A stretch of 8,413 bases of DNA from JBDRNE01 sp043812935 (GTDB lineage: Bacteria; Omnitrophota; Gorgyraeia; Tantalellales; Tantalellaceae): assembly GCA_043812935.1 (NCBI GenBank), contig JBDRLO010000001.1, positions 1 through 8,413 on the forward strand. The letters are read 5' to 3'. Below the pieces are notes generated by a model. The model was not told the DNA's origin. It saw nothing but the letters and a program-made list of their open reading frames with translations, and searched no databases. Shown one piece after another: positions 5,888-8,413 of the stretch (the stretch's first letter is position 1; each line of letters begins with the position of its first letter). The position numbers were made by a program, and so were the translations under genes.

Positions 5888-5909
5888 TAAAAGTAGAAAA
5901 GGAAAAAAC

Positions 5910-6407
5910 ATGGGATTAAGAATAGAAGATATACGAAAACCAAAAGCGAACAAACGAAAAGGTAAACGAAAAGGCAGGGGCATTGGTTCCGGCCGAGGGA
6001 AAACTTCGGGACGAGGACATAAAGGAGCAAAATCACGTTCGGGCGGAGGTACATATAATCCTGGGTTTGAAGGCGGTCAGATGCCTTTGGTACGGCGTGT
6101 GCCGAAACGTGGATTTACAAATAAATTTGCTAAAAAATGGGTTATTGTTAATATTGGAACATTTGAAAAAGCTAATTTGATTAAAGACGGTACAATTGTT
6201 GACAGTGATTTCTTATCGGCAAACAAGATTATAAAAACAAAGCGGTTGCCTATTAAAGTTCTTGGTAAAGGAAAGTTAACCAAGAAATTAACGGTTAAGG
6301 CTTGTGCGTTTTCCGAAGCCGCGAAGAAAGCTATTGAAGAGGCAGATGGAAAAACTGAAATAGTTGCATATAAAGATATACTTAGAAAAGGTGAACCGGT
6401 TGTTTAA
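5910..6407 (+). CDS. rplO: 50S ribosomal protein L15
   Basis: L15 is a late 50S assembly protein that threads a long basic N-terminal arm through 23S rRNA. The 165-residue product starts with the glycine- and arginine-rich arm: KRKGRGIGSGRGKTSGRGHK at about 18-37, AKSRSGGG, and FEGGQMPLVRRVPKRGFTN at about 53-71. The globular part includes IVNIGTFEKANLIKDGTIVD and IKVLGKGKLTKKLTVKACAF, followed by SEAAKKAIEEADGK, the conserved C-terminal helix. It is somewhat longer than the roughly 145 residues of E. coli through its C-terminal tail. AAAAGGA (5897-5903) is six bases before the ATG. It follows rpsE after only 22 bases, with no room for rpmD. Confidence 0.98.
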   Translation: MGLRIEDIRKPKANKRKGKRKGRGIGSGRGKTSGRGHKGAKSRSGGGTYNPGFEGGQMPLVRRVPKRGFTNKFAKKWVIVNIGTFEKANLIKDGTIVDSDFLSANKIIKTKRLPIKVLGKGKLTKKLTVKACAFSEAAKKAIEEADGKTEIVAYKDILRKGEPVV

Positions 6408-6460
6408 ATTATTGGTTTGATTTTTGTAGCAGTTTGACAGAGTATTACGCAAAACTTATT

Positions 6461-6467
6461 TAAGGAG
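6461..6467 (+). promoter_or_regulatory. Ribosome binding site before two overlapping start codons at secY
   Basis: TAAGGAG lies five bases before the GTG at 6473 that starts SecY and three bases before an ATG at 6471 in another frame. The GTG is the start that gives the family's N-terminus (MFESISNIFRIPDLKRK). Confidence 0.75.
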
Positions 6468-6472
6468 CAAAT

Positions 6473-7822
6473 GTGTTTGAATCAATTTCTAATATTTTTA
6501 GAATTCCTGATCTGAAACGGAAGATTTTAGTAACATTAGGGCTCATTGCGGTTTTTAGAATAGGGGCGTTTGTTCCGACACCAGGTATTGACGGACTTAA
6601 ATTGTCAATGTTCTTTGATAATATAGCGAAATCATCAGGGGGAACTTTATTCGGGATTATGAATATGTTTTCCGGCGGCGCGATGACGCGGTTGACAATA
6701 TTCGCGTTAGGAATAATGCCTTACATATCATCGTCTATTATTTTACAGCTGTTGACTACGGTTATTCCGGCTTTGGAACGGCTTGCCCGGCAAGGGGAAG
6801 AAGGCCGTAAAAAAATAACGCAGTATACCCGGTACGGTACAGTAATACTTTCAGTTGTGCAGTCGTTTTTTATTTCTTTATGGCTGGAAAACCCTGCGCA
6901 TTTTCAGGGTATGCAGATTGTACAGTATCCCGGCTGGGGTTTTAGGATATTGGCTGTTGTTACTCTGACTACAGGGACGGCTTTTATTATGTGGTTGGGT
7001 GAACAGATCCAGGAAAGAGGAATCGGCAACGGTATTTCATTGATAATTACGGCAGGTATTGTTTCAAGGCTTCCTGCGGCTATAATTCAGCTTGTATCTT
7101 TGGCAATGCCTGGGACACAGGGGCAGGCTCAGATTGATCCGTTTAAAATAGTTTTTTTGGCGTTTATGTTTGTAGCGGTGATAGTTGCGGTTGTGTTGAT
7201 TACTCAGGGCCAGAGAAAAATACCCATACAATACGCGAAAAGGGTTGTGGGTCGAAAGATATACGGGGGACAGAGCACTTATATCCCGCTTAGGGTGAAC
7301 CAAAGCGGTGTTATTCCGATTATTTTTGCGCAGTCAATTATTTTGTTTCCGGCAACGATTGCAGGATTTGTTCCGCATCGTGCTTTACAGGGGGTAGCCA
7401 GCGCGTTAATGATGGGCCGGCCGCTTTATTATGTGGTATACGCTCTTTTGATACTTTTCTTTTGCTATTTTTACGCGGCGATTACGTTTAACCCTGTTGA
7501 CATGGCAAACAACATGAAACGTTTTGGCGGATTTGTTCCAGGCATACGGCCAGGTAAACAGACAGCTGAATATTTAGATTTTATTATGACGCGGATAACT
7601 TTGCCGGGTGCTATATTTTTGACGATAATTGCTATATTGCCGAGTGTTATTAACAGCCAGATAGGGATTCCATTTTTAGTCGCGAGTTTTTTCGGCGGTA
7701 CCGGACTTTTGATTATTGTTGGAGTTATGCTGGATACAATGCGGCAGATTGAATCGCATATGCTTATGCGCCATTATGAAGGTTTTTTGAAAAAAGGAAG
7801 AGTCAGGAGCCGATTATCATGA
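6473..7822 (+). CDS. secY: Protein translocase channel subunit SecY, GTG start
   Basis: SecY forms the channel in the inner membrane that, with SecE, SecG and SecA, exports or inserts proteins as they leave the ribosome. The 449 residues fit ten membrane segments, roughly 18-36, 77-99, 121-138, 155-174, 185-205, 225-245, 277-299, 317-338, 371-392 and 402-424. The plug region is about 58-71. TM2 carries GIMPYISSSIILQLLTTVIP, and TM5 begins ERGIGNGISLIITAGI. The C4 loop (QRKIPIQYAKRVVGRKIYGG, about 247-266) and the C5 loop with FVPGIRPG (354-361, R359 being the residue needed for SecA action in E. coli) are intact. The GTG start is backed by TAAGGAG. The last codon and stop overlap adk as ATGA. 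Confidence 0.98.
   Translation: MFESISNIFRIPDLKRKILVTLGLIAVFRIGAFVPTPGIDGLKLSMFFDNIAKSSGGTLFGIMNMFSGGAMTRLTIFALGIMPYISSSIILQLLTTVIPALERLARQGEEGRKKITQYTRYGTVILSVVQSFFISLWLENPAHFQGMQIVQYPGWGFRILAVVTLTTGTAFIMWLGEQIQERGIGNGISLIITAGIVSRLPAAIIQLVSLAMPGTQGQAQIDPFKIVFLAFMFVAVIVAVVLITQGQRKIPIQYAKRVVGRKIYGGQSTYIPLRVNQSGVIPIIFAQSIILFPATIAGFVPHRALQGVASALMMGRPLYYVVYALLILFFCYFYAAITFNPVDMANNMKRFGGFVPGIRPGKQTAEYLDFIMTRITLPGAIFLTIIAILPSVINSQIGIPFLVASFFGGTGLLIIVGVMLDTMRQIESHMLMRHYEGFLKKGRVRSRLS
7805..7809 (+). promoter_or_regulatory. Ribosome binding site inside secY for adk
   Basis: AGGAG lies nine bases before ATG 7819, within the last codons of secY. It supports a start in the ATGA overlap rather than the in-frame ATG at 7837. 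Confidence 0.65.
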
Positions 7823-8413
7823 CTTCAGAAAATAAAATGAATCTTGTTTTATTAGGCCCTCCGGGAGCGGGTAAAGGTACGCAGGCGGTACTATTAAAAA
7901 AAGCGTACGGGTTTTTGCATATTTCAACGGGGGATATGCTTCGTGAAGCGATAAAGGAAGGAACTGAAGCTGGTAAAGCGGCGCAAGGGTATATGAACAA
8001 AGGTGAGCTGGTTCCGGATGAAATCGTAACACGCGCTGTGATCGGACGCATGAATAAACCCGACGCGGGAAGCGGTGTAATTCTGGATGGTTATCCTCGT
8101 ACACGCGTACAGGCAGAATCTTTGGATAGTTCTTTAAAAAATGAGAACCGGGATTTGGATATGGTATTGTATTTTCGTACGTCTGAACAAGTTGCGATTC
8201 AAAGACTTTCCGGACGGAGATTGTGCCCGAAATGCGGGAAAAATTATCATGTAACAAATATGCCTCCGAAAACAGAAGGTATTTGCGATACTTGCGGTGT
8301 AAGTTTAATACAGCGGCAAGATGATAACCCTGAAACTGTGAAGAATCGGTTGGTCGTTTATGCGGACAGAACAAAAGATCTTATTGCATATTATGAAAAA
8401 GAATCTTTATTAC
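7819..8413 (+). CDS. adk: Adenylate kinase, zinc-LID type, 3' end cut by the window
   Basis: This cytoplasmic enzyme interconverts ATP plus AMP and two ADP. The 198 codons visible hold the P-loop GPPGAGKGTQ (13-22), the AMP-binding ISTGDMLREA (35-44), and DGYPRT (90-95, usually DGFPRT). The LID domain carries cysteines 136, 139, 156 and 159 as two CxxC pairs, the structural zinc site seen in Gram-positive and many other adenylate kinases, followed by RQDDNPETVKNRL. About 15-20 residues are missing at the right edge, judging by a typical length near 215. ATG 7819 overlaps the secY stop as ATGA and has an AGGAG site. ATG 7837 would give the classical MNLVLLGPPG start and remains an alternative. 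The secY-adk pair is a common bacterial arrangement, with map often next. Confidence 0.97.
   Translation, partial: MTSENKMNLVLLGPPGAGKGTQAVLLKKAYGFLHISTGDMLREAIKEGTEAGKAAQGYMNKGELVPDEIVTRAVIGRMNKPDAGSGVILDGYPRTRVQAESLDSSLKNENRDLDMVLYFRTSEQVAIQRLSGRRLCPKCGKNYHVTNMPPKTEGICDTCGVSLIQRQDDNPETVKNRLVVYADRTKDLIAYYEKESLL

Noticed and set aside
6434..6462. A perfect TTGACA (6434-6439) as the -35 box of an internal promoter for secY-adk
   Set aside because: At 17 bases the only -10 candidate is TATTTA (three of six matches). Transcription would start near 6469, after the secY binding site, leaving it out of the message.
7817..8374. A 185-codon minus-strand frame opposite adk
   Set aside because: It is antisense to an intact adenylate kinase with all motifs, has no visible family features, and is best explained as a shadow.

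Overview
This window is an internal stretch of a bacterial S10-spc ribosomal protein operon, with every gene on the + strand. The order is rpsS (3' end only), rplV, rpsC, rplP, rpmC, rpsQ, rplN, rplX, rplE, rpsN, rpsH, rplF, rplR, rpsE, rplO, secY and adk (cut by the right edge). This matches the widespread bacterial order except that rpmD (L30) is missing between rpsE and rplO. I found no tRNA, rRNA, CRISPR, insertion sequence, convincing promoter or terminator. No stretch longer than about 160 bases lacks a gene. The other strand carries only accidental open frames.

The DNA is AT-rich and uses AGGAG-type ribosome binding sites before nearly every gene. Start codons are mostly ATG, with TTG for rpmC and GTG for rpsQ and secY. 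S14 is the short four-cysteine zinc type, L24 has a four-cysteine C-terminal ribbon, and adenylate kinase has a four-cysteine LID. These traits and the loss of L30 suggest a Gram-negative-type, poorly cultured lineage. My best guess is Omnitrophota or Elusimicrobiota, but this comes from the general look of the proteins and is low confidence.

Layout. Bases 1-1875 hold the end of the S10 section (S19, L22, S3, L16, L29). Bases 1862-6407 hold S17 and the spc section (L14, L24, L5, S14, S8, L6, L18, S5, L15). Bases 6473-8413 hold SecY and adenylate kinase. rplP-rpmC-rpsQ and secY-adk overlap and look translationally coupled. Other junctions have 11-160 bases between genes. The longest gaps are rpsN-rpsH (160), rplR-rpsE (97), rpsS-rplV (77) and rplX-rplE (70).

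The genes supply the small and large ribosomal subunits, the protein-conducting channel that docks at the ribosome exit tunnel, and the enzyme that balances adenine nucleotides. I see no new multi-gene system. The points most worth checking are the absence of L30, an apparent frame disruption at the C-terminus of S5, a possible 47-residue ORF and RNA hairpin filling the rpsN-rpsH gap, the N-terminal extension of S5, the zinc ribbon of L24, and two overlapping start codons at secY.
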